Assembly: GCF_002743335.1 (NCBI RefSeq)
Contig: NZ_PDZB01000001.1
Location: 267,044-331,043, forward strand
DNA length: 64,000 nt
Direction: 5' to 3'
From: Sporosarcina sp. P32b
GTDB taxonomy: Bacteria; Bacillota; Bacilli; Bacillales_A; Planococcaceae
Shown here: positions 27,363 through 35,874 of the stretch, piece after piece
Position numbering within the stretch: the stretch's first letter is position 1
How the letters are laid out: each line of letters opens with the position of its first letter
Translations under genes and position numbers: made by a program
Notes under the pieces: generated by a model
Told to the model about the DNA's origin: nothing
Database searches by the model: none
Seen by the model: only the letters and a program-made list of their open reading frames with translations

Positions 27363-27364
27363 AC

Positions 27365-27406
27365 AAAAGTCCCTGTTTTCCAATTGTGGAAAACAGGGAC
27401 TTTTTA
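27365..27406. terminator. terminator between ABC operon and ilvE
   Basis: AAAAGTCCCTGTTTTCCA pairs with TGGAAAACAGGGACTTTT around ATTG. The flanking A and T runs serve both convergent genes. Confidence 0.95.
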
Positions 27407-27412
27407 AGCGTT

Positions 27413-28513
27413 TTAAGCAAGCTTTGCTATATGTTTCTTGATTTCATATACCCAATCAAATGGATCTTGTTCTTTACCTGTTTGAATATTTGTTAGCGTG
27501 TTATAGAGACGAGACGATAGTTCACCCGTTTGACCGTTACCGATGATCATTTTATAACCGTCCCAATTCAGTTCACCAACAGGGGAGATAACAGCAGCTG
27601 TACCTGTGCCAAATACTTCTTCCAGTTCTCCACTTTCATAGGCGAGTCGGATTTCATCCATCGAGATTTGGCGCTCTGCTACAGGCATATTCCAGTGTCT
27701 CAGCAATTGCAATATCGATTTTCTTGTTATTCCTTCAAGGATGCTGCCGTTGATTGCGGGTGTTACGACTTCACCGTTGATCTTGAAGAAAATATTCATA
27801 CTTCCTACTTCTTCCACATATTTACGCTCGACGCTATCGAGCCATAAAACTTGGGAGTAGCCTTGTTTGTCCGCTGTCTCCTGTGCCTTTAAAGCGGAAG
27901 CATAGTTACCAGCCGTTTTAGCGCTACCGGTTCCACCTTTTGCAGCACGGACGAATTCATTTTCCACAAGAATTTTCACTGGATGAATTCCTTCTTTATA
28001 GTACGAGCCAACAGGGGACAGAATCATGTAAAATTGATAACTTTTCGCTGGTGCTACACCAAGGAAAGCTTCTGTTGCAATGACAAATGGGCGGATATAT
28101 AATGAGGTTCCTTCTAGTGTAGGAATCCAATCCTGCTCAATTTGCAACAACTGATTAAGTGCGTATAATGCGTTTTCTTCATCGATCCGTGGCATACATA
28201 GACGGTCAAGAGAATAATTCAGACGCTTCATATTTTGATCTGGACGGAACAAACGAATGGTTCCTTCTTTAGAACGATACGCCTTCATTCCTTCAAAAAC
28301 CGTTTGTCCGTAATGTAAAACGATTGCGGCTGGATCGAGCGTTAAAGGAGCGTAAGGAGTAATGCGATGATTATGCCAACCTTTGCCTTCCTCATAGTCT
28401 ATAATGAGCATGTGGTCTGTAAATGATTTCCCGAAAACTAAAGTGCTAGGATCTGGCTTTTCTTTTTTATTTTGTGCAAGTTGAATTTGCATAGGTAATC
28501 TCGTCATAATCAT
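27413..28513 (-). CDS. ilvE: branched-chain amino acid aminotransferase
   Basis: PLP class IV aminotransferase that interconverts Val, Leu and Ile with their keto acids. 366 residues, the long form like B. subtilis YbgE/YwaA. It shows LHYGQTVFEGMKAYR, RLNYSLDRLCMP, and the PLP lysine in GGTGSAKTAGNYA, then WLDSVERKYVEEVGSMNIFF, GITRKSILQL and EVFGTGTAAVISPVG, together covering the active site. Start ATG 28513 has AAGGGG upstream; TTG 28516 and ATG 28507 are alternatives. There is no T-box or other leader in the 130 bases upstream, so control by tRNA is unlikely. Confidence 0.97.
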   Translation of the reverse strand: MIMTRLPMQIQLAQNKKEKPDPSTLVFGKSFTDHMLIIDYEEGKGWHNHRITPYAPLTLDPAAIVLHYGQTVFEGMKAYRSKEGTIRLFRPDQNMKRLNYSLDRLCMPRIDEENALYALNQLLQIEQDWIPTLEGTSLYIRPFVIATEAFLGVAPAKSYQFYMILSPVGSYYKEGIHPVKILVENEFVRAAKGGTGSAKTAGNYASALKAQETADKQGYSQVLWLDSVERKYVEEVGSMNIFFKINGEVVTPAINGSILEGITRKSILQLLRHWNMPVAERQISMDEIRLAYESGELEEVFGTGTAAVISPVGELNWDGYKMIIGNGQTGELSSRLYNTLTNIQTGKEQDPFDWVYEIKKHIAKLA

Positions 28514-28643
28514 CAAAACCCCTTAAGATATAGAATATTCCGAAACTTTAAGTTCGAATAGTGTAATTATACTGCTTTTTCAGAAAAAATAAAGTGTAAA
28601 GTTTGTCGATATTAAGAATTATTATAAAAAGGAGCAGGTTTTC

Positions 28644-29768
28644 ATGAAGAAAATAGTAATTGTGGGTGCTGGAATCGTTGGAGCTTCTGCTGCTTATCAT
28701 TTGTCTATGCAACATGCAGAAGTCGTTTTAATCGATAGACAGGAGCCAGGACAGGCCACGAAAGCTGCAGCAGGCATTATTTGTCCATGGGCATCTCAGC
28801 GCCGTAATAAGGATTGGTATGCATTGGCGTCGGCCGGAGCTGCCTATTATCCTGAATTCATTCGTTCTTTGGAAGAACAGGGCGAGCTAGAAACAGGATA
28901 CAAGAAAGTGGGAGCATTGGCACTTCACACCGATGTAAGTCGTTTAGAGAAAAAAGTCGAGTTATTGAATAAAAGAAAAGAACACGCTCCTGAAATCGGA
29001 GAAGTGAAATTACTGGATACAGAGCAAGCAGCTAGCTATTTCCCGGTGTTATCTGACGAATATGCAGCGGTCCGTATTTCTGGCGCTGCCAAAGTAGAGG
29101 GGGATCAGCTACTTGGAGCATTAGTACGTGTGGCAGTTACACGTGGTGTGAAAAGTATAAAAGGCTCCGCAATACCGTACATAAAAGAAGGGAAAGTTTG
29201 TGGTGTTATCGTTGATGGGCAAATCATTGAAGGAGATCAAATTATCGTAGCGGCAGGTGCCTGGGCTAGTGAATTTACAGAGCCGCTAGGTAAGAAGCTA
29301 CAAGTAGCAGGACAAAAAGCACAAATCCTCCATTTACAATCAAATCATGAGGCGTCAGGTGAATGGCCGGTCATTATGCCACCGAGCACTCAGTATCTCG
29401 TACCTTTCCAAGACGGCAGATTCGTAGCGGGCGCGACGCACGAGGATACAGATGATTTCGATATTCAACCGACAGCTGGTGGTATATTGGAAATATTATC
29501 GAATGCGTTACCAATTGCCCCTGAGCTGCGTCAGGCGGAATTGGCTGAAGTTCGTGTGGGCATCCGTCCACATACACCAAACTTCATGCCAGTCATTGGT
29601 CAATTGCCTGATCATCCGGAGGTGTGGATTGCCAATGGTCTTGGTTCATCAGGTTTAACAGTAGGACCTCTTCTTGGCAAGCTTTTATCCGAGCTAGTAT
29701 TAGATCATGAGACAGGATGGGATTTGGAAAGCTACTCTATTGACCAAATAATCGACAAAGAGCATTGA
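28644..29768 (+). CDS. FAD-dependent amine/glycine oxidase family protein
   Basis: 374 residues in the DAO family. The N-terminal dinucleotide-binding motif is IVGAGIVGASAAYHL, followed by EPGQATKAAAGIICPW. The C-terminal FAD site reads VRVGIRPHTPNFMPVIGQ and WIANGLGSSGLTVGPLLG. This pattern is found in glycine oxidase/ThiO-like and D-amino acid dehydrogenase-like proteins; no thi genes are nearby, so I would not call thiO. It probably oxidises an amino acid or N-methyl amine in the cytosol. AAGGAG precedes ATG; psuG follows at about 60 bases. Confidence 0.88.
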   Translation: MKKIVIVGAGIVGASAAYHLSMQHAEVVLIDRQEPGQATKAAAGIICPWASQRRNKDWYALASAGAAYYPEFIRSLEEQGELETGYKKVGALALHTDVSRLEKKVELLNKRKEHAPEIGEVKLLDTEQAASYFPVLSDEYAAVRISGAAKVEGDQLLGALVRVAVTRGVKSIKGSAIPYIKEGKVCGVIVDGQIIEGDQIIVAAGAWASEFTEPLGKKLQVAGQKAQILHLQSNHEASGEWPVIMPPSTQYLVPFQDGRFVAGATHEDTDDFDIQPTAGGILEILSNALPIAPELRQAELAEVRVGIRPHTPNFMPVIGQLPDHPEVWIANGLGSSGLTVGPLLGKLLSELVLDHETGWDLESYSIDQIIDKEH

Positions 29769-29832
29769 ATAAAGTGTGTATAATGATTAGTATGAATATA
29801 TAGGGATTGAACGGTAAAGGGGAAGATTCTTG

Positions 29833-30744
29833 ATGAGAAGATATGTTTCGTATTCTGAAGAAGTGAAAGAAGCGATGAAATACGGCAAGCCACTGGTCGC
29901 ATTGGAATCTACAATTATTACATACGGCATGCCGTATCCTGAAAATGTAAAAGCCGCACGTGAAGTTCAGCAAATTGTGCGAGATCATGGAGCGGTTCCG
30001 GCAACCATTGCCATTATGGACGGTAAAATAAAAATCGGGCTATCTGATGAGGAATTAGAACGGTTCGGAGACAGCAAGGGTGTTATCAAAGCATCTAGAC
30101 GCGACATCAGTTATTTAATCGCTACTAAAAAACCGGGTGCAACGACGGTTGCTGCCTCGATGTTCTTTGCAGACTTGGCGAGAATCCGTGTATTCACTAC
30201 CGGAGCCATTGGTGGTGTCCATAGGGGTGTGGAACACACGATGGATATTTCAGCTGATCTTGAAGAGTTCGCACGCACAAGTGTAGCAGTTGTTTGTTCG
30301 GGAGCGAAATCTATTTTAGATCTCGGTAAAACACTTGAGTATTTGGAAACAAAAGGTGTGCCAGTAATGGGCTATCAAACAGACATATTCCCTGCGTTTT
30401 ATACAAGAAGCAGTGCACATCATGTAGATTATCGAGTAGATGAAATCGACATGATAGCAGAGATGTTACGTGTTAAATGGAATCTAGGTTTGGAGGGAAG
30501 TGCGATTATCGCCAATCCTATTCCAGAAGAATATGCGATGGATCAAGAGTATATGGATGGATTGGTTTCAGATGCGCTTAAAGAAGCTGAACAACTGGGC
30601 ATTAGTGGAAAGAATCTTACACCACATATGTTAAAAAAAGTTCAGGAAATGACAGGCGGTAAAAGTCTGGAAGCCAATATCGCATTGGTGAAGTCAAACG
30701 CTGAACTTGCAGCAAAATTAGCAGTAAGTTTTAACGGTAATTAA
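29833..30744 (+). CDS. psuG: pseudouridine-5'-phosphate glycosidase
   Basis: PsuG splits pseudouridine 5'-phosphate to uracil and ribose 5-phosphate. The 303-residue protein has PLVALESTIITYGMPYPEN, TVAASMFFADLARIRVFTTGAIGGVHRG, VVCSGAKSILDLGKTLEYLET and the phosphate-site GYQTDIFPAFYTRSS, all family hallmarks. The usual partner kinase psuK is not adjacent. ATG 29833 is preferred to TTG 29830; AAAGGGGAAG lies upstream. It may share a transcript with the oxidase before it and exoA 20 bases after it. Confidence 0.95.
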   Translation: MRRYVSYSEEVKEAMKYGKPLVALESTIITYGMPYPENVKAAREVQQIVRDHGAVPATIAIMDGKIKIGLSDEELERFGDSKGVIKASRRDISYLIATKKPGATTVAASMFFADLARIRVFTTGAIGGVHRGVEHTMDISADLEEFARTSVAVVCSGAKSILDLGKTLEYLETKGVPVMGYQTDIFPAFYTRSSAHHVDYRVDEIDMIAEMLRVKWNLGLEGSAIIANPIPEEYAMDQEYMDGLVSDALKEAEQLGISGKNLTPHMLKKVQEMTGGKSLEANIALVKSNAELAAKLAVSFNGN

Positions 30745-30764
30745 TAAAGATAGGTTGTGTAGTA

Positions 30765-31523
30765 TTGAAAGTTGTATCTTGGAACGTGAACGGTATTAGA
30801 GCATGTGTGAAAAAAGGTTATAATGACTTTTTTGAACAAGTACAGGCAGATATTTTCTGTGTTCAGGAAATCAAATGCCAAGAAGGACAAATCGATCTTT
30901 CTTTCGATGGCTATGAATCCTATTGGAACTATGCAGAGAAAAAAGGATATTCCGGTACAGCGGTGTTTACGAAAAAAACGCCTCTATCTGTACGCTATGG
31001 ATTGAATGATCTAGATCACGAAGCAGAAGGACGAGTGCTGACGCTAGAATTTGAAGAGTTCTTTCTCGTCAATTGTTATACACCTAATTCACAACGGGAC
31101 TTGGCACGATTATCATTTCGATTGGCATGGGAAGATGAATTACTCGAGCATTTACAGTCGCTTGATGCCATCAAGCCAGTCATCTATTGCGGAGATTTAA
31201 ACGTAGCGCATGAAGAAATTGATATTCGCAACGTTAAATCAAACATTGGTAATTCAGGGTTCACGAATGAAGAACGTGGAAAAATGACACGGCTATTAGA
31301 TACGGGATTCATTGATACATTTCGCTTTATGAATCCGGATCTCGAAGGAAGTTATACGTGGTGGTCTTATATGCGCGACGTACGTGCACGAAATATCGGC
31401 TGGCGTATCGATTACATTATCATTTCAGAGCGTCTCCAGTCAGCTCTAAAAACAACAGCCATTCATTCAGAAATCATGGGCAGTGATCATTGCCCAATTT
31501 CTGCAGAGTTAGAAATATACTAA
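30765..31523 (+). CDS. exoA: exodeoxyribonuclease III / AP endonuclease
   Basis: 252-residue member of the ExoIII/APE1 family that cuts DNA at abasic sites in base excision repair. Visible catalytic elements are SWNVNGIRA at the start, VQEIKCQEGQ, NCYTPNSQRDLARL, the metal and catalytic residues in YCGDLNVAHEEID and the final SDHCPISAEL. The start is TTG 30765 with a weak ribosome binding site (AAGATAGG). It lies 20 bases after psuG. A terminator follows. Confidence 0.96.
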   Translation: MKVVSWNVNGIRACVKKGYNDFFEQVQADIFCVQEIKCQEGQIDLSFDGYESYWNYAEKKGYSGTAVFTKKTPLSVRYGLNDLDHEAEGRVLTLEFEEFFLVNCYTPNSQRDLARLSFRLAWEDELLEHLQSLDAIKPVIYCGDLNVAHEEIDIRNVKSNIGNSGFTNEERGKMTRLLDTGFIDTFRFMNPDLEGSYTWWSYMRDVRARNIGWRIDYIIISERLQSALKTTAIHSEIMGSDHCPISAELEIY

Positions 31524-31582
31524 TTAGAGCCAATGCATCTGAAATTGACCTGTTTAGTTGGAGGATACTAAAGCTGTAAAAT

Positions 31583-31622
31583 AAAAATCGCAACACAAGT
31601 CAAACTTGTGTTGCGATTTTTT
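31583..31622. terminator. terminator after exoA
   Basis: AAAATCGCAACACAAGT pairs with ACTTGTGTTGCGATTTT around CAA and is followed by more T. It also faces the convergent regulator gene. Confidence 0.95.
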
Positions 31623-31670
31623 GATTAAATCAGTTCTAGTTGCTTGGAAAAAATTAAATGAAAAGAAGTG

Positions 31671-32201
31671 TCATATGATTTTATCCTCGGAGTAGACAGC
31701 GATAAGTAAGACGGCCACTTCTTCTCCGATGTTTTTTACAAAGTGAGGTACACTAGCATTCCAACTGAATGAATCGCCTTCTTTTGCAATGACAGAATCT
31801 TCACCTTGTTCAGCAAGGACCGTGCCTTTAAGTACGACATGGCTCTCTTCACCTTCGTGGGCAATCGCTTGACCAGTCGATGTACCGGGGGGTAATTCAA
31901 CGTGCATCATGCGAAGGCCGCTTTGAGTAGAAATATGTTCAATTTTTATGCCGTTAAACGTTGTATATACCCGATCGGCTTTCCTAATGACTTTCATATG
32001 CTCCTTTTTTTCTAGCAGCAAATAGGGTAGAGGAACGTCAAGGAAGCTGGCGATTTCTTGCAACGTATTTAGGGAGGGGGATGCATTATCGTTTTCGATG
32101 TTGCTTATGAACCCTTTTGAGAGTCCAATTTGTTCGCTCATCTGGGCAATTGTTATTTTCTTTCTCTTCCGTATATCTCGTATTTTCGAGCCGATTTCCA
32201 C
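31671..32201 (-). CDS. XRE family transcriptional regulator with cupin sensor domain
   Basis: 176 residues. An N-terminal helix-turn-helix (about 5-60; ITIAQMSEQIGLSKGFISNIEND) is followed by a C-terminal cupin_2 domain (about 95-172) with PPGTSTGQAIAHEGEESHVVLKG and EGDSFSWNASVPHFVKN. This HTH-cupin design is used by repressors of polyamine, amino acid or stress genes. The target is unknown. GTG 32201 has TTGGAGGGA upstream. It diverges from the catD relic and catE across 524 bases, but those genes are controlled by other regulators in B. subtilis. Confidence 0.92.
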   Translation of the reverse strand: MEIGSKIRDIRKRKKITIAQMSEQIGLSKGFISNIENDNASPSLNTLQEIASFLDVPLPYLLLEKKEHMKVIRKADRVYTTFNGIKIEHISTQSGLRMMHVELPPGTSTGQAIAHEGEESHVVLKGTVLAEQGEDSVIAKEGDSFSWNASVPHFVKNIGEEVAVLLIAVYSEDKII

Positions 32202-32725
32202 TCTAATCCCTCCAAGAATATTGTTGTTTGACTATATGATAACACACATATATTGACGTGAACTTTCGCATGATGTTATCCTATAGAGAATTATTATTCA
32301 CCTAGTGATACTTATTATTGGGTTATATACTAATAATAAAGCTATTGATGTTTTTCACGAACATATATATAGTTTTAAAAAGTAAAATAATACTAGGGAT
32401 ATAGTAATATTTGAGAAAGGAGGAGAAGTTTATTAGTCAGATATTTAGCTATGCGGATTGAACGAGCTGTTAAAATATTTGAGCATTCCATTGGGAGTCT
32501 AGCTATGTTTTGGTTTCTTACGTTCCGTAAACTGTAATTTCTACTGGAAATCAATTGAAAGCGAAGGTTAATTATTTTTACAAAAAGTGTTCACCTATGT
32601 AGAAATAATAATCTTTTGGTACATAAAATTTGGGATGATGACACAACGGCTTTTTATGATCTTCGAAGCCCGGAACACAATGACTTTGGAATGAATTAAG
32701 TAATAAAATTTAGGAGGAAATGAAG
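32202..32725. other. 524-bp AT-rich intergenic region with possible gene relic
   Basis: There is no intact gene. The only open frame with a start is a 28-codon one at 32451 that looks random. Bases 32612-32697, read plus in one frame, give LLVHKIWDDDTTAFYDLRSP then EHNDFGMN and a stop. This looks like the tail of a decayed protein and has no start. No clear promoter for catDE could be assigned. Confidence 0.4.
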
Positions 32726-33147
32726 ATGAAGAAATTAGAGATAAGCATATTTTTATTAAGAATAATGTTAGGGATTATTTTTTTGTACATGGGTTCGTTA
32801 AATTTCAAGATGGAATAGGAAATACCGCAGGATGGTTTGATAGTATAGGAATTCCAGGGTTTTTAGCATACTTTGTAGGGGCTGTGGAACTAATAGGTGG
32901 AATGGCACTCATTTTAGGCGTAGGGACGAGAGTTGTTTCTGCATTGCTAGCTATAATCATGGTTGGTGCAATTCTAAAGGTTAAACTCACCGCTGGATTC
33001 TTAGGCACGGGGGAAAAGGTTGGCTACGAACTAGATCTTGTACTTTTAGTAATCGCTATATTTTTAACCATAAATGGAAGTAAGATTTGGGCAGTTGATC
33101 AAGCTATATTTAATAGAAAAAAGAAAAACTCATATCACGAACAGTAA
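32726..33147 (+). pseudogene. catD: catD-like DoxX family membrane protein, frameshifted
   Basis: Frame one from ATG 32726 (AGGAGG upstream) reads MKKLEISIFLLRIMLGIIFL then YMGSLNF and stops. A second frame continues from about 32790 with FVKFQDGIGNTAGWFDSIGI and PGFLAYFVGAVELIGGMALILG to 33147. Restoring one G in the GGG at 32792-32794 would join them as YMGFVKFQDG, a normal DoxX start. The complete product would be about 140 residues with four membrane helices. B. subtilis CatD is a DoxX protein encoded directly before catE, as here. It is either a true single-base deletion or a sequencing error. Confidence 0.82.
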
Positions 33148-33184
33148 GAAACAATACTAGATAGAAGAGAGGCTGATTGCAAAA

Positions 33185-34030
33185 ATGAAAAACTTTCATC
33201 AAAGGCCTAATATATTTGTTGGACAGGTTAATATAAATGTAACAAATCTTAATTCATCGCTTGAATTTTACCAAAAGGTTATAGGATTTCAAATATTGGA
33301 GCAAACAGATCGAAAAGCCGTTTTAACAGCGGATGGTAAAATAGGATTATTAACAATTGAGCAACCGGTTGATGTACTACCAAAGAAAAAAGGGAAAACC
33401 GGTTTATTTCACTTTGCACTTTTGTTACCAACACGGGCTGACTTATCTGTCTTTTTACGCCATTTATCTGAGACAGGCCTTCGATTCGGAGCATCAGATC
33501 ATCTTGTAAGTGAAGCTCTATACATTACAGATCCAGACGGAAATGGCATTGAAGTGTATATAGATCGGCTAGCTATCGAATGGACCTGGTCTAATGGGGA
33601 AGTCAAGATGGTTTCTGACCCATTAGATGTAGAAAGTCTATTAGCGGTAAGTGATATGGATTGGGATGGGTTGCCTGCTGACACGGTTATGGGGCATGTT
33701 CATTTGCATGTGGCCGATCTTCAGAAAGCAGAGGAGTTTTACACGAAGGGACTTGGTTTTACAGTTGTGAGTCATTATCCTCAAGCTGTTTTCATTTCAA
33801 CCGGTGACTATCATCATCATATCGCCTTGAATACATGGCAAGGAGTAGGTGCTTCGAAGCCACGAGAAAATAGCGTCGGTATAAATTGGTATACTCTTAC
33901 TTTTCCAAATGAAGAAGCAATAGCAAAGGTTATTGAACAATTACAGCATCTAGGCGCATCGTATATAGTTGAAGATGGATTGTTTGTCATAGAAGATCCA
34001 TCAGGAAATAAAATTCAATTAACCGTGTAA
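33185..34030 (+). CDS. catE: catechol-2,3-dioxygenase-like VOC protein (CatE)
   Basis: 281 residues with two vicinal-oxygen-chelate repeats (about 10-125 and 165-280). The first repeat has VGQVNINVTNLNSSLEFYQKVIGF and ITDPDGNGIEVYID; the second has MGHVHLHVADLQKAEEFYTKGLGF, DYHHHIALNTW and VIEDPSGNKIQL, with the metal His and Glu positions. It closely follows the pattern of B. subtilis CatE (YfiE), which cleaves catechol and protects against quinone-type electrophiles. It lies 37 bases after the catD relic, forming the expected catDE operon. AGAGAGG lies upstream of ATG. Confidence 0.9.
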   Translation: MKNFHQRPNIFVGQVNINVTNLNSSLEFYQKVIGFQILEQTDRKAVLTADGKIGLLTIEQPVDVLPKKKGKTGLFHFALLLPTRADLSVFLRHLSETGLRFGASDHLVSEALYITDPDGNGIEVYIDRLAIEWTWSNGEVKMVSDPLDVESLLAVSDMDWDGLPADTVMGHVHLHVADLQKAEEFYTKGLGFTVVSHYPQAVFISTGDYHHHIALNTWQGVGASKPRENSVGINWYTLTFPNEEAIAKVIEQLQHLGASYIVEDGLFVIEDPSGNKIQLTV

Positions 34031-34037
34031 ACTCGTT

Positions 34038-34262
34038 TCAGTTATTCTTTCTAAAACGGTGTAATAGCTGAAGTTCCACTAATTTCATGTACATATTTCG
34101 TGGTTCTGTTCTAATGACATAGTCACCATTCCTGATCGATATAAGCACTTTTCCATGCTAACGAATTGCTTCATAAGTATCACGTGCACTCAACATGATA
34201 AAGTACGAATCTGCTCCAATATGTACCTTGTTAATCTGTAGGTTTAGCCATAATAAAATACA
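34038..34262 (-). pseudogene. decayed coding relic, unknown family
   Basis: One minus-strand frame reads LQINKVHIGADSYFIMLSAR then DTYEAIR, an in-frame TAG (34158-34160), and continues HGKVLISIRNGDYVIRTEPR then NMYMKLVELQLLHRFRKNN to a stop at 34038. The composition is protein-like on both sides of the stop, and CAG to TAG would explain it. There is no start or ribosome binding site upstream. I do not recognise the family. Confidence 0.45.
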
Positions 34263-34459
34263 CGAAAAGTTAGATATCACTCTAGCTTGTAGAGTGCACA
34301 TTATTATTGGTTCTTCTATTTATGAGTTAACATAATTTATTAATGAGTTTTATTTATACATTGGCAGTGCAAAAACAGCAAACGACTGCCTGTTATTTGG
34401 ATTGCTAACAAGCTATTTAAAACTGCCGGCTTTTTATACTCTAGGTTTATACACTGGTT

Positions 34460-34505
34460 AAACGAAGAACCCCAATTCGTATGAATTGGGGTTCTTCGTT
34501 TAATT
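34460..34505. terminator. bidirectional terminator between catE and MFS gene
   Basis: A perfect 19-bp stem (AAACGAAGAACCCCAATTC and complement) around GTAT. Short T and A tracts on both sides suit the convergent catE and CynX-type genes. Confidence 0.85.
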
Positions 34506-34567
34506 ATTGAAATGTGTTTTTATCATAGTGAACTAAAGAGCGTAACCCCAAACGTATTCTCACTTTT

Positions 34568-35800
34568 TTATGATGCATTCTGTTTTGGTTCAAGCGAAAT
34601 ATAACGTTTCTTACCTGCGTACATACCACTGATAAATAGTATAGTTGCTACAACTATGAAGGTATAAAGTGGTGCCGTCCATGAACCGGTAAAGTCGTGA
34701 AGGATACCGAACAACACAGGACCGACGGATGCTAGTAAGTAGCCGATCGACTGCGCCATTCCGGAAATCGAAGCCGCTTGGTCTGGTGTGTTGGTACGTA
34801 AAGTGAAGAACATCATAGCGAGTCCAAATGCCGAACCGCCTCCGAGACCAATGAAAATCATCCAAAGTGCAGTTAGACTTTCGCTTCCAAACTGTACACC
34901 GCCGTAGCCAATTAAATAACAAGCGAAAACAGCTACGACAAGAATACGTTGATCACGTACCTTATCAGCGACCACTGGTATGATAAACATCATTGGCAAT
35001 TGTGCGAGCTGGACAAGCGCTAACATCCATCCAGCAGCATCAGCGGTCATACCATTCGTTTGCAACACAACGGGAATCCATGATGCTGTCGTATAAAATA
35101 GGAACGACTGTAGTCCCATGAATATCGTGATGCTCCAAGCTAGTGGTGAACGCCAAATAGGAAGAGCTGGTTTCGACTTCGTGTTTTTCTGAACTGTTTT
35201 GATGACTTCTTTCTTTTTGCGAATCTGCGGTATCCATACGATAATGGCTAACAACGTAATGACTCCCCAAATTCCTAGCGCGCCTTGCCAGCCATATACT
35301 GTTTCATTGGCGATGGGAGAAGCGATACCAGATGCAAGTGTTGCAGATATACTCATAGACACTGAGTACAGACCCGTCATCAATCCGATATGTAAAGGGA
35401 AGCTCAGTTTAAGAAGACTCGGCAATAGGACGTTTGCAAATGCGATTCCTACTCCGATTAAAAATGTACCAATTAGTAGCAATGTGCTAGTACCGATAGA
35501 ACGCATGATGATCCCTAGCAATAAAATAATCATTGCATAGAAAAGCGTTCGCGACATGCCGAATCGTTTTGCAATCCGTGGTGTAAAAGGTGATACAATA
35601 GCAAATGCCAGTAGTGGGATGGTTGTTAGAAATCCTGCTAATGAGTTAGAGATTTGCAGTTGATCACGAATGTTACTGATAATAGGCCCTACAGATGTTA
35701 GTGGGGAACGGATAGTAGCGGCTAAAAATAAAATACCTGCTAATAACACCCACTGACTCTTAGGGAAATGTAAATGTTTACTTGGTCGTTCTTTTTTCAT
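34568..35800 (-). CDS. CynX/NimT family MFS transporter
   Basis: 410 residues, 12 predicted membrane helices. The N-terminal LAATIRSPLTSVGPIISNIR is the CynX family marker. GFLTTIPLLAFAIVSPFTPR, and MTGLYSVSMSISATLASGIA are further family blocks. Relatives carry cyanate, 2-nitroimidazole or other small compounds out of or into the cell; the substrate here is unknown. GGAGG lies before ATG 35800. It diverges from the AEC-type transporter gene at 35875. Confidence 0.9.
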   Translation of the reverse strand: MKKERPSKHLHFPKSQWVLLAGILFLAATIRSPLTSVGPIISNIRDQLQISNSLAGFLTTIPLLAFAIVSPFTPRIAKRFGMSRTLFYAMIILLLGIIMRSIGTSTLLLIGTFLIGVGIAFANVLLPSLLKLSFPLHIGLMTGLYSVSMSISATLASGIASPIANETVYGWQGALGIWGVITLLAIIVWIPQIRKKKEVIKTVQKNTKSKPALPIWRSPLAWSITIFMGLQSFLFYTTASWIPVVLQTNGMTADAAGWMLALVQLAQLPMMFIIPVVADKVRDQRILVVAVFACYLIGYGGVQFGSESLTALWMIFIGLGGGSAFGLAMMFFTLRTNTPDQAASISGMAQSIGYLLASVGPVLFGILHDFTGSWTAPLYTFIVVATILFISGMYAGKKRYISLEPKQNAS

Positions 35801-35874
35801 TGTGAAGCCTCCTGTATTCCTTGAAGATTGTTCTGAGAAGTATGTAGCTGAAGCAACAGAAAGGAGATTCCTTT

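Larger units (their letters stand above)
34031..34567. other. 537-bp intergenic region with decayed minus-strand gene and terminator
   Basis: There is no intact gene. A minus-strand relic (34038-34262) and a strong palindromic terminator (34460-34501) are listed separately. The stretch 34263-34459 is AT-rich and shows nothing I can identify. Confidence 0.6.

Noticed and set aside
32451..32537. 28-codon frame in the gap before catD
   Set aside because: No ribosome binding site at suitable distance, no hydrophobic or compositional pattern; consistent with chance.
32884..33147. Separate small DoxX gene from ATG 32884
   Set aside because: Conserved DoxX sequence continues upstream in the same frame, so this is the 3' part of the frameshifted catD.
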